Source: Lachnospiraceae bacterium UBA938
GTDB taxonomy: Bacteria; Bacillota; Clostridia; Lachnospirales; Lachnospiraceae
Assembly: GCA_002293475.1 (NCBI GenBank)
Contig: DBDG01000053.1
Coordinates: 1 to 41,706 of the forward strand
Direction: 5' to 3'
Length of the DNA: 41,706 bases
The notes below the pieces were generated by a model that was not told the origin of the DNA, made no database searches, and saw nothing but the letters and a program-made list of their open reading frames with translations. Of the stretch, positions 1-7,688 are shown in pieces. Both the position numbers and the translations under genes were made by a program. Numbering within the stretch: position 1 is the first letter of the stretch; the number at the start of each line of letters is the position of its first letter.

Positions 1-44
1 ATTACAGTTTGCGGAAACTCAAGTAATTTTACCTGTATCCACTG

Positions 45-137
45 TCATATGGCATTATTATTAAGTAGCATATCTACAATGACATCCTCAATCACCTTAA
101 TGCACTCATCAGTTTTTCTTAAGATATCGGTACCCAT
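45..137 (-). CDS. Possible small ORF downstream of glnN (30 aa)
   Basis: A short reading frame of 30 codons, ATG at 135-137 and TGA at 45-47, lies just after glnN and in the same frame (glnN ends TAA, one codon, TAG, then this frame). The peptide is rich in Asp, Glu, Ile and Val, and could form one amphipathic helix. An AGGA lies 7 bases before the ATG, inside the loop of an 8-bp hairpin (137-158). I recognise no family. It may be a real small protein, or only the readable remainder of a glnN 3' region, so confidence is low. Confidence 0.2.
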   Translation of the reverse strand: MGTDILRKTDECIKVIEDVIVDMLLNNNAI

Positions 138-158
138 TTCGCAATCCTGTTTGCGAAA
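137..158 (-). repeat. 8-bp perfect hairpin after glnN
   Basis: Arms TTTCGCAA and TTGCGAAA flank a 6-base loop (ACAGGA on the minus strand), 7 bases past the glnN stop codon. There is no U-run after the stem, so it is not a standard intrinsic terminator. It could protect the 3' end of the glnN transcript or mask the start of the small ORF at 45-137. Confidence 0.4.
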
Positions 159-164
159 CTAGCT

Positions 165-2279
165 TTACACCTCAAACATCAGGTCACCATATGTCGGCAG
201 CGGCCATATTTCTTTATCGACCAGCCTCTCCAGTTCATCAGCTGGCTTCCGTAAGGCTTCCATCGCCGTCTTGACTTCATCCTTGTAATAAAAAGCCTGT
301 TCTTTCCGGTTCGCTAACGTACCGGCAGTCCGTTCCTTTTCCTCCAGCCGGTCCAGAGCTTTCTTCATTTCTGACAGCTTATCCGAAAGCTTCTTAAGCA
401 GATCACTCTGTACGGCCGGGTCGGCACCCGCCTGTTTCACCTGATTCACGGCTCCAGCGACCATCCCCGTATAGCGTATTACTGCCGGAATCAGCTGCTT
501 CGAGGCAATATCGATCATTGCCCGCGCTTCGATGTTGACTGTCTTAGCATATGTTTCGTAAAGGATCTCCTTGGTTGCCTCCAGTTCGCTTCTGACAAAA
601 ATATGAAACTTCCCAAACAACGCTACGGCTTTTTCCTCAGTGAGGGTCTCTACCGCATCCACCATGGTCTCCATATTAGGCAGCCCGCGCCGGGCAGCTT
701 CCCCTACCCATTCGGCAGAATAACTGTTGCCGTTAAAAATAATCCGTTGATGTTCCGCCAGATACTGCTTGATCAGATCATGGACGGCCAAGTCAAAGTC
801 CTCCGCCTGCTCCAAGATATCTGCCGCTTCACAGAATGCTTCCGCTACTATGGCGTTCAGCGTGGTATTAGGACTGGCGGCTGAATCGGCAGAGCCGACC
901 ATCCGGAACTCAAATTTGTTGCCGGTAAAGGCAAAAGGCGAGGTACGGTTCCGGTCAGTTGCATCTTTATCCAGATCTGGCAATGTGGATACTCCCGTCA
1001 TCAGCTTGCCGCTCAGCTTCAACGTTGCCGCTTCGCCCGTCTCCACCAGCTGACGCACCACATCCTCCAGCTGTTCTCCCAAGAATACCGATATGATTGA
1101 CGGCGGTGCTTCATTTGACCCTAGACGGTGGTCGTTCCCGACATCCGACACGCTCTGCCGGAGCAGGTCCGCATGACTGTCTACCGCTTTGATGACACAG
1201 GCCAATACTAATAGAAACTGGATATTCTCATTGGGTGTATCACCCGGATCCAGCAGATTGTCCCCGTTATCGGTAATCAGTGACCAGTTATTATGCTTGC
1301 CGGAGCCGTTTACGCCCGAAAAAGGCTTTTCGTGCAACAGGCAGCGCAAATCATGCCGCACGGCGATCCGCTTCATCGTTTCCATCACGATCTGATTATG
1401 ATCCACGGCAATATTGGCAGTCTCATAGATCGGCGCCAGCTCATGCTGAGCCGGAGCCGCTTCATTATGCTGGGTCTTAGCGGTCACTCCCATCTTCCAA
1501 AGTTCCCGGTTGAGATCCTTCATATAAGCGCCGACTCGCTCACGAATCACGCCGAAATAATGATCGTCCATCTCCTGTCCCTTGGGAGCCGGTGCCCCGT
1601 ACAGCGTCCGTCCGGCAAAGATCAGATCGGGACGTTTTAGATAATTTTCCTTATCAACAAGAAAATATTCTTGCTCCGCCCCGACGACTGGTGTCACCCG
1701 AGATGCCTGATAGTTACCAAACAGACGGACAATCCGCAGCGCCTGGATCCCGACGGCTTCCATGGAACGCAAAAGCGGAGTTTTTTTATCCAGAGCCTCC
1801 CCTTTATAAGAACAAAACGCCGTCGGAATGCAAAGAAAAACTCCCGATGCCGATTCTTTTAAAAATGCCGGCGAAGTAATATCCCAAGCTGTATATCCCC
1901 GGGCTTCAAAGGTTGCTCTAAGGCCGCCGGACGGAAATGACGAAGCATCAGGCTCCCCCTTAATCAGCTCTTTCCCTGAAAAACCCATGATCATCTTTCC
2001 TTCTTTATCGGGATGGGTGACAAATGCATCCTGCTTCTCGGCGGTAATCCCCGTCAAAGGCTGGAACCAATGGGAATAGTGCGTCGCACCATTCTTCATG
2101 GCCCAATCCTTCATCGCCTTGGCCACCACATCGGCTGCTGCCGGAGAAAGCTCGCCGCCATGCTCAATCACCTTCTTCACATCAATATAAACCTCTTCGG
2201 GAAGATAATCCTTCATTTTCCCCAATGTAAAAACATTCTTGGCAAATATCTCTTCTACATCGTTAATCATGTCACTCAT
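165..2279 (-). CDS. glnN: Glutamine synthetase type III
   Basis: This enzyme makes glutamine from glutamate, ammonia and ATP in the cytoplasm. At 704 aa it has the size of the GSIII class (about 700-730), far longer than GSI or GSII. Visible signatures are GAEQEYFLVD, the nucleotide-binding stretch NGSGKHNNWS and the C-terminal-half segment EFRMVGSADSAASPNTT, all typical of the family. A long helical C-terminal part (DLLKKLSDKLSEMKKALDRL) follows. The first ATG is preferred because AAAGGAA lies 10 bases before it; an ATG three codons later would be too far from that site. It follows the trhP-like gene by 64 bases on the same strand, so it may be co-transcribed or have its own promoter; I found no convincing promoter. 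Confidence 0.95.
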   Translation of the reverse strand: MSDMINDVEEIFAKNVFTLGKMKDYLPEEVYIDVKKVIEHGGELSPAAADVVAKAMKDWAMKNGATHYSHWFQPLTGITAEKQDAFVTHPDKEGKMIMGFSGKELIKGEPDASSFPSGGLRATFEARGYTAWDITSPAFLKESASGVFLCIPTAFCSYKGEALDKKTPLLRSMEAVGIQALRIVRLFGNYQASRVTPVVGAEQEYFLVDKENYLKRPDLIFAGRTLYGAPAPKGQEMDDHYFGVIRERVGAYMKDLNRELWKMGVTAKTQHNEAAPAQHELAPIYETANIAVDHNQIVMETMKRIAVRHDLRCLLHEKPFSGVNGSGKHNNWSLITDNGDNLLDPGDTPNENIQFLLVLACVIKAVDSHADLLRQSVSDVGNDHRLGSNEAPPSIISVFLGEQLEDVVRQLVETGEAATLKLSGKLMTGVSTLPDLDKDATDRNRTSPFAFTGNKFEFRMVGSADSAASPNTTLNAIVAEAFCEAADILEQAEDFDLAVHDLIKQYLAEHQRIIFNGNSYSAEWVGEAARRGLPNMETMVDAVETLTEEKAVALFGKFHIFVRSELEATKEILYETYAKTVNIEARAMIDIASKQLIPAVIRYTGMVAGAVNQVKQAGADPAVQSDLLKKLSDKLSEMKKALDRLEEKERTAGTLANRKEQAFYYKDEVKTAMEALRKPADELERLVDKEIWPLPTYGDLMFEV

Positions 2280-2343
2280 TCTTTTGCTATTCCTTTTATT
2301 TTTAATTTAAGTCCATCATATCCCTTATGACACACTTTTATAA

Positions 2344-3591
2344 CTACTGTTTATTATTCCCCGGCCGCTCGACATTCCGCCGCAGCAGGTCAAACGGCTC
2401 AGGCAGAACCGACAGCTTCACATCCAATACCTGCCCGGCATGAGGCGCATCCGGCACTTCCTTACCTTCCTCCGTAGTAATTCCCTGGACCTCGGCTCTG
2501 ATATTCTGCCCTGACGGCTTCATGATCTCAATCTGTTCACCGACGCTGAACTTATTCTTCTGCCTGATCCGGGCTCCTTTCTCTTCATCCGCTTCCGTTA
2601 CCGTACCTAGATATACTGACTCATTGATATACGTGCTATTATCGTAAATCTGCGTATTTTCATCCGCCCTGCCGAAATAAAATCCCGTGCCGAACTGTCG
2701 GTAGGTACAGCGGCTGATCTCTTTCCGGTACCATCCCATATTGGCCCGGTAGACTTCCTCTGACTCAAAGAAATCGTCAATCGCCTTCCGGTATGTCCGC
2801 GTCACCGAGGCGACATAAAGCGCCGCCTTCATCCTTCCTTCGACCTTAAAACTGTCTATTCCTGCCTTGACAAGCTCCGGAATATATTCAACCATACATA
2901 AGTCTCGGGAATTAAAAAGGTAAGTACCCCTTTCATTTTCATATACCGGCAGATACTCTCCCGGCCGCTCTTCTTCCATTACCGCGTATTTCCAGCGGCA
3001 AGGATGTGTGCAGGCACCGCGGTTGGCATCCCGCCCGGTAAAGTAATTGCTGAGCAGGCAACGCCCCGAATAAGATATGCACATCGCCCCATGGACAAAA
3101 CATTCGATCTCCATGTCTTCCGGAATCTGCCCCCTTACTTCTGCTATCTCCTTTAATGACAGCTCCCTTGCTGCCACCGCCCGTTTTACTCCCTGTCCAT
3201 GCCAGAACCTCCAGGTCTGATAGTTCGTATTATTCGCCTGTGTGGAAATATGAATATCAATCTTTGGGCAGTGCTCCCTTGCCAGCATAAACATGCCCGG
3301 ATCCGCAACAATAATCCCGTCAGGCCGCACCTCGCTCAACAGGGAAAAATACTTCCTTGCCCCCTCCAGATCCTCGTTGTGTGCCAAGATATTGGCCGTG
3401 ACATAAACCCTAGCTCCTCTTTGATGGGCAAAATCAATCCCTTCCTGCATTTCCTCGGCGCGGAAATTCTTTGCCTTGGCACGCAGCCCATAAGCTTCCC
3501 CACCAATATACACGGCATCAGCCCCAAAGACTACTGCTGTTTTCAACACCTCTAGGCTCCCCGCCGGAATCAAAAGCTCAGGCTTTTTCAT
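2344..3591 (-). CDS. trhP: U32 peptidase-family protein, probable tRNA uridine 5-hydroxylase subunit
   Basis: A 415-aa member of the U32 family, with the signature ECFVHGAMCISYSGRCLLS and following Cys residues in RGACTHPCRW. Proteins of this type (YegQ/TrhP of E. coli, YrrN/YrrO of Bacillus) are known to be needed for prephenate-dependent 5-hydroxyuridine formation at tRNA position 34, rather than being ordinary proteases. The neighbour upstream on the same strand is the O-methyltransferase trmR, which methylates ho5U to mo5U, so the context supports the tRNA role. The start is placed at the second Met (ATG 3589-3591), 7 bases after GGGAG; the first Met would be only one base from that site. 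The C-terminal 90 residues look like the beta-barrel found in this family. Bacillus has two such genes in tandem; only one is seen here. Confidence 0.85.
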   Translation of the reverse strand: MKKPELLIPAGSLEVLKTAVVFGADAVYIGGEAYGLRAKAKNFRAEEMQEGIDFAHQRGARVYVTANILAHNEDLEGARKYFSLLSEVRPDGIIVADPGMFMLAREHCPKIDIHISTQANNTNYQTWRFWHGQGVKRAVAARELSLKEIAEVRGQIPEDMEIECFVHGAMCISYSGRCLLSNYFTGRDANRGACTHPCRWKYAVMEEERPGEYLPVYENERGTYLFNSRDLCMVEYIPELVKAGIDSFKVEGRMKAALYVASVTRTYRKAIDDFFESEEVYRANMGWYRKEISRCTYRQFGTGFYFGRADENTQIYDNSTYINESVYLGTVTEADEEKGARIRQKNKFSVGEQIEIMKPSGQNIRAEVQGITTEEGKEVPDAPHAGQVLDVKLSVLPEPFDLLRRNVERPGNNKQ

Positions 3592-3661
3592 GATCATGCT
3601 CCCTGCCCGCTGAATTAAGTAAATACTCTGCCAAGCTAGTTATCCCTGCTTGGTTATCTTG

Positions 3662-4303
3662 TCACTTTTTATAGCTGACCGTAACCCCGTCTCCGACCGG
3701 CAAAATATCTGTACACAAATCCTCTCGATGCGTCAGCTGATATAAGTATTCCCGCATCCGTGAATGAATGGTGCGGTTCCTTCGCGTCACCGCATAACGG
3801 GATTCCAGCACATCCCCATCTTGCAACACATTATCCGATACCAGCAGCCCCTCTTCTCGAAGCAGCCTCAGCACATCGGGAAGAAAGTTAAGATACTGCC
3901 CCTTAGCGGCATCCATAAAGATAAAATCAAAGGGGGGCTCCAGAGTACGAAGTATCTCTTTGGCATCCCCTTCCAGAAGGGTGATTTTCTTCCCTTGGCC
4001 ATATTTTATAAAATTATCCTTAGCCTGTCTTATCCTTTTCCCGACCTTCTCAATTGTAACCACTTCGCAGCCGGCTGGTGCGTATTCACTCATAAATAAA
4101 GCGGAAAAACCCATCGCCGTTCCGACTTCCAGGATCCGCATGGGCTTTGTTATGGTCAAAAGAAGTTTTAAGAGTCCCTGCACCGGCGTTCGGATGACCG
4201 GAACATGATTCTGATAGGCAAAATGTTCGAGCCCAATCAAAAAATGCGGTTTTCCTGTATCAAAAGAGTCAATAAAAGCCGTTATTCTTTCATCAGCTGC
4301 CAT
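3662..4303 (-). CDS. trmR: SAM-dependent O-methyltransferase, probable tRNA 5-hydroxyuridine methyltransferase
   Basis: A 213-aa class I methyltransferase of the catechol-O-methyltransferase type. The SAM-binding motif is ILEVGTAMGFSALF, the metal-binding motif is DFIFMDAAKGQYLNFLP, and VSDNVLQDGDV follows, as in the family. Bacillus YrrM (TrmR) converts ho5U34 to 5-methoxyuridine in tRNA. The identification here rests on the same order as in Bacillus: MltG-like protein, methyltransferase, U32 peptidase-family protein. The start is 3 bases after the stop of the MltG-like gene, with GGAG about 11 bases before the ATG, so the two are probably translationally coupled. A general caffeoyl-CoA-type O-methyltransferase is the alternative. 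Confidence 0.8.
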   Translation of the reverse strand: MAADERITAFIDSFDTGKPHFLIGLEHFAYQNHVPVIRTPVQGLLKLLLTITKPMRILEVGTAMGFSALFMSEYAPAGCEVVTIEKVGKRIRQAKDNFIKYGQGKKITLLEGDAKEILRTLEPPFDFIFMDAAKGQYLNFLPDVLRLLREEGLLVSDNVLQDGDVLESRYAVTRRNRTIHSRMREYLYQLTHREDLCTDILPVGDGVTVSYKK

Positions 4304-4306
4304 GAC

Positions 4307-4684
4307 TTATTCATCTCCGTCTGTTTCAACCGACATGACGGCCATCATTTCCTCAGCCGTCATCGCCGTACTTAAATCATAGATACCCGGCTTAAGCTTA
4401 TCGTGATACTTGGACAGCATTTCCTGAATTACAAATAGATCAGCATCCTTAATCAGACCTTTTTCGACAAGCATTTCTGCTACGCCTCTTACCGTATAAT
4501 CCTCCGCTATACTCACAGCAATGATCCTGCCTCCCGACCTTGATACCGGCTCTTCAGCAAATACACGGTAACCAAAATCATAGGCCGCTACTGCAGTACG
4601 ATAAACGAATATAACGATAAAAACCAGCAGCACCCCTTTAACCACTGTCTCAAAGACAGCCCCGATTAAATACTTCGCTTTCAT
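4307..4684 (-). CDS. Short MltG/YceG-like membrane protein without catalytic domain
   Basis: A 125-aa protein with one N-terminal membrane helix (about residues 9-33) and then a small extracytoplasmic domain (GVAEMLVEKGLIKDADLFV, KLKPGIYDLSTAMTAEEMM) resembling the LysM-like part of the endolytic transglycosylase MltG. Full MltG is about 340-380 aa and carries a catalytic Glu in a later domain, absent here, so lytic activity is not expected. It stands where mltG (yrrL) stands in Bacillus, between the DUF1292 gene and trmR. The ATG at 4682-4684 is chosen because GGGAG precedes it by 5 bases; a GTG six codons earlier has no such site. A sensor or scaffold role in the cell wall is only a guess. 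Confidence 0.75.
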   Translation of the reverse strand: MKAKYLIGAVFETVVKGVLLVFIVIFVYRTAVAAYDFGYRVFAEEPVSRSGGRIIAVSIAEDYTVRGVAEMLVEKGLIKDADLFVIQEMLSKYHDKLKPGIYDLSTAMTAEEMMAVMSVETDGDE

Positions 4685-4730
4685 ACCTTCTCCCGTTAAC
4701 ACAGCCGACAGGCTGCTCTTAACAACTAAT

Positions 4731-6404
4731 TTATATTTCCATTATGATCGGCACAATAATAGGACGGCGCTTGGTTTTTTTCCAGACAAAATCACTGAGG
4801 GTATCTTTAATTGTACCTTTTATTTTGCCCCAATCGGTAATTTTCTTGGCCGTACAATATGCAAGTGCTTCATTCACCGCCGCCCGTGCCTCTTCCATCA
4901 GTCCGTCCGCCTCTTTTACATATACAAAACCGCGTGATACGATATCCGGTCCGGCAATCACACGGTTATCAAACATATCCATGGCTAAAACGGTTATCAG
5001 GATGCCGTCCTCTGCTAGGTTCCTTCTGTCCCTCAGTACCACATTGCCAACATCACCGACACCTAAGCCGTCCACAAATATGGTTCCCACCGGAACCTTT
5101 CCGGTTACTTGCGCGCCCTCCGAGTTAAGCTCCAGCACATCGCCGGAATGTAGGATAAAAATGTTCTCTTTCTCTATGCCAAGCTGATTCACAACCTTAG
5201 CTTGGGCTTTCAAGTGCTTGTACTCACCATGGATGGGAATCGCATACTTTGGCTGAACCAAAGAGTAAATCAGCTTTATTTCCTCCTGACAGGCATGGCC
5301 GGAAACATGAACATCCTGAAATATTACATCTGCGCCTTTAAGCAGCAGATCGTTGATTACGTTGGTCACAGCCTTTTCATTGCCGGGAATCGGATGCGAT
5401 GAAAATATGACGGTATCCTTGGGCCCGATGGATATCTTCTTGTGTATATCACCTGCCATCCGGCTTAATGCAGCCATGCTTTCACCCTGACTGCCAGTGG
5501 TTATGATGACTGTCTTTTCTTCCGGATAATTCTTCAGCTGTTCAATTTCAATCAAGGTATTATCTGGTATCTGTAGAAAGCCCAGCTTAATGGCTGTTTC
5601 AATGACATTGACCATGCTACGGCCTTCCACCACAACCTTCCGGCCAAACTTTTCTGCAGAATTAATGATCTGCTGCACCCTGTCCACATTGGATGCAAAG
5701 GTGGCAATAATAATCCTAGTATTCTTATGCTCTTCAAAAAGAAGATCAAAGGTTCTGCCGACCGTTTTTTCCGACGGGGTAAAGCCGGGGCGTTCCGCAT
5801 TTGTAGAGTCACACATAAGGGCAAGGACGCCCTTTTTACCCAGCTCAGCAAATCTCTGCAGATCAATGGCGTCACCGAAAACCGGTGTATAATCAACCTT
5901 AAAATCGCCCGTATGCACCACTATCCCCACTGGAGTATATATCGCCAATGCCGATGCATCTACGATACTATGGTTGGTTTTAATAAACTCTACCCGGAAA
6001 TGGTTAAAACTTACCGCATTTCCAAACTTAATTACCTTTCGTTTGGTCGTATGAAGGAGGCCGTGTTCTTCCAGACGGTGCTCAATTATACCCATTGTAA
6101 GCTTCGTCGCATATATTGGCACGTTAAATTCCTTTAGTACATAGGGCAGTGCCCCAATATGATCCTCATGACCGTGGGTAATCATAAAACCTTTGATTTT
6201 AGATACATTTTCTTTCAGATAAGTGACATCTGGAATGACCAGATCAATTCCGTACATATCCTCTTCTGGGAACGACAGTCCGCAGTCCACTACAATAATA
6301 CTGTCCTCATATTCAAAGGCAGTAATATTCATACCAACCAGCTCGAGACCGCCCAACGGAATAATTTTCAGCTTCGAATCTGTTCTTATTAATTCTTTTT
6401 TCAA
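4731..6404 (-). CDS. rnj: Ribonuclease J
   Basis: A 557-aa metallo-beta-lactamase/beta-CASP nuclease that degrades and matures RNA, with 5'-to-3' exonuclease and endonuclease activity in this family. The metal-binding motif HGHEDH is at about residues 77-82, further ligands lie in HTGDFKVD and PIHGEYKHLKAQA, and SSHPIPGNE is the beta-CASP serine-rich segment. The start is a TTG (6402-6404), 8 bases after a strong GGAGGG; an upstream ATG at 6420-6422 would put that ribosome site inside the protein. The length then matches the usual 550-560 aa. It lies 46 bases before the short MltG-like gene on the same strand. A structured 238-base leader separates it from the DUF1292 gene. Confidence 0.93.
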   Translation of the reverse strand: MKKELIRTDSKLKIIPLGGLELVGMNITAFEYEDSIIVVDCGLSFPEEDMYGIDLVIPDVTYLKENVSKIKGFMITHGHEDHIGALPYVLKEFNVPIYATKLTMGIIEHRLEEHGLLHTTKRKVIKFGNAVSFNHFRVEFIKTNHSIVDASALAIYTPVGIVVHTGDFKVDYTPVFGDAIDLQRFAELGKKGVLALMCDSTNAERPGFTPSEKTVGRTFDLLFEEHKNTRIIIATFASNVDRVQQIINSAEKFGRKVVVEGRSMVNVIETAIKLGFLQIPDNTLIEIEQLKNYPEEKTVIITTGSQGESMAALSRMAGDIHKKISIGPKDTVIFSSHPIPGNEKAVTNVINDLLLKGADVIFQDVHVSGHACQEEIKLIYSLVQPKYAIPIHGEYKHLKAQAKVVNQLGIEKENIFILHSGDVLELNSEGAQVTGKVPVGTIFVDGLGVGDVGNVVLRDRRNLAEDGILITVLAMDMFDNRVIAGPDIVSRGFVYVKEADGLMEEARAAVNEALAYCTAKKITDWGKIKGTIKDTLSDFVWKKTKRRPIIVPIIMEI

Positions 6405-6580
6405 TCGGTTTTCCCTCCACATTTATTACAGTTCCCGCAGAGTTCCACTTCATGATAAATATAAATTTGTCGTTTCATAATATTCTAAAATATACGTTCC
6501 CAACAAACTGCCCCGGAAACCTAGCTTGTCTTCCGAAGCCTGTCATCAACTGTAACCCTAAGAGTAACTGTTTATATATA

Positions 6581-6630
6581 CGCAATATTCAGCTGATATA
6601 TCTACGCGAAAACAGCGCGTCTATATTGCG
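6581..6630. repeat. Nested inverted repeats upstream of rnj
   Basis: Outer arms CGCAATAT (6581-6588) and ATATTGCG (6623-6630) enclose inner arms ACGCG (6604-6608) and CGCGT (6616-6620), and an 8-bp palindrome TCAGCTGA (6589-6596). They sit in the 238-base gap between the DUF1292 gene and rnj, just past the DUF1292 stop. There is no T-run, so this is not a plain terminator. It could be an RNA processing structure or a protein site. Confidence 0.45.
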
Positions 6631-6642
6631 ATAATATTATAT

Positions 6643-6900
6643 TTAAGACAACGTAGTATCATCCAGTAGGCTGTCAAAAACGGCCGCTACTGCATCCAGC
6701 TCCGTAACATCCTCAACGATTTCATAGATATTCTCCGTTTCATCGCCTGAGCTCAATTCTTTCATAATCAGTGCCTCTCCGTCTTCATCTGCTTCCGAAT
6801 CGGTCACCAGAATATAATTATTTCCTCCTATTGTTGTCTGCTCTAATACATAAAAGGCAATTTCCATCTCGCCTTCCGGTCTAAACACTATTTTTTCCAT
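6643..6900 (-). CDS. DUF1292 family protein (YrzB-like)
   Basis: A small acidic cytoplasmic protein of 85 aa whose centre (ENIYEIVEDVTELDAVAAVF) and beta-rich first half (IAFYVLEQTTIGGNNYILVTD) fit the DUF1292/YrzB family. Its role is unknown. The start codon lies inside the end of ruvX (about 20 bases of overlap), with AGGGG 10 bases before the ATG, so translation is coupled. The order ireB-ruvX-DUF1292 is conserved across Firmicutes, which supports the call. Confidence 0.85.
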   Translation of the reverse strand: MEKIVFRPEGEMEIAFYVLEQTTIGGNNYILVTDSEADEDGEALIMKELSSGDETENIYEIVEDVTELDAVAAVFDSLLDDTTLS

Positions 6901-7309
6901 TATCTAAGTACCCCTGCAAAATTAGTATTGCCGCAATCATGTCCACATAATCCTTACGGTCCTCTCTACGGATTCCCAGTTCAATCATAACCTTTTCGGC
7001 CGCCACTGTTGTGAGGCGTTCATCCCACAGATCAACGGGAAGCCCAGTTCTTCTCTCCAGCGTATCTTTAAATTCCAGCGTCTTCTGAGCCCGCTCCCCC
7101 AAAGTATTGTTCATATTCTTGGGCAACCCCAGCACGATTCTTTCCACACCATATTCTACTATAAGCTCTTCAATCCTGGCAAGTGTCCGGCGCTGCTTAT
7201 TTTCTTCTTTTCTTCTGATAATCTCAGTTCCCTGAGCAGTAATAAGCAGCGGGTCGCTGATGGCCACACCCACTGTCTTTGAACCAAAATCCAAACCCAT
7301 TATCCGCAT
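6881..7309 (-). CDS. ruvX: Holliday-junction resolvase-like protein RuvX/YqgF
   Basis: A 142-aa RNase H-fold protein. The acidic metal-binding positions appear in GLDFGSKTVGVAIS, WDERLTTVAAEKVM and DMIAAILILQGYLD, and GLPKNMNNTLGERA is the typical family loop. Family members are proposed nucleases linked to pre-16S rRNA processing, and perhaps to Holliday-junction resolution. It begins one base after the ireB stop and overlaps the next gene, forming a tight operon. Length is normal for the family (about 135-145). Confidence 0.9.
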   Translation of the reverse strand: MRIMGLDFGSKTVGVAISDPLLITAQGTEIIRRKEENKQRRTLARIEELIVEYGVERIVLGLPKNMNNTLGERAQKTLEFKDTLERRTGLPVDLWDERLTTVAAEKVMIELGIRREDRKDYVDMIAAILILQGYLDNGKNSV

Positions 7310-7310
7310 G

Positions 7311-7589
7311 TTATTTCCATTCGTTATTCTTAATATATTCTGTCAGCAATTCTTCTACCAATTCGTCCCGTTCCACTTTCATAATCAGGCTTCGGGCACT
7401 CTTATGACTAGTAATATAAGTAGGATCTCCCGACATTACATATCCCACTATCTGATTAACCGGATTGTAGCCTTTTTCTGTCAGTGCTTCATAAACCACG
7501 GCCAGCGTCTTCTTTACCGTAATCTCATTGTCAATCTCTACTTTAAAAAACTGAGTATCACCTAAGTCCTGTATATTATCTGACTGCAT
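7311..7589 (-). CDS. ireB: IreB family (UPF0297) regulatory phosphoprotein
   Basis: A 92-aa protein matching the UPF0297 family: VYEALTEKGYNPVNQIVGYVMSGDPTYIT and KSARSLIMKVERDELVEELL are nearly diagnostic pieces. In Enterococcus, IreB is a substrate of the Ser/Thr kinase IreK and affects cephalosporin resistance; the N-terminal Thr in DTQFF is in the right area for such phosphorylation. The frame stays open for about 30 codons upstream, but that part covers a good promoter (7648-7676). I therefore place the start at ATG 7587-7589, with GGGAG about 11 bases before it; an ATG six codons upstream is the alternative. First gene of the ireB-ruvX-DUF1292 operon. Confidence 0.88.
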   Translation of the reverse strand: MQSDNIQDLGDTQFFKVEIDNEITVKKTLAVVYEALTEKGYNPVNQIVGYVMSGDPTYITSHKSARSLIMKVERDELVEELLTEYIKNNEWK

Positions 7590-7647
7590 ACCGCTTCCGA
7601 CTCCCATCTGTGCGCATTCATGCACCTTCCCATGTAATACATCTCCT

Positions 7648-7676
7648 ATTCTACACTGTTTAGCCAAAAAATACAA
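7648..7676 (-). promoter_or_regulatory. Probable promoter of the ireB operon
   Basis: TTGTAT (7671-7676) and TAGAAT (7648-7653) are spaced by 17 bases, with TG directly before the -10. The predicted transcript would begin about 50 bases before the ireB ATG. It lies within 15 bases of the mtaB stop. Confidence 0.55.
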
Positions 7677-7688
7677 TGTCAAAAGTCT

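Noticed and set aside
603..2079. Several plus-strand open frames across glnN
   Set aside because: They lie antisense to a full-length conserved glutamine synthetase gene, lack ribosome sites and show no protein family.
6452..6634. A 60-codon plus-strand frame in the gap before rnj
   Set aside because: No Shine-Dalgarno site, an irregular composition without family similarity, and it overlaps the inverted repeats.
7590..7682. Extended N-terminus for IreB beginning at a TTG at 7682
   Set aside because: The extension covers a promoter-like sequence, and known IreB proteins are about 90 aa.
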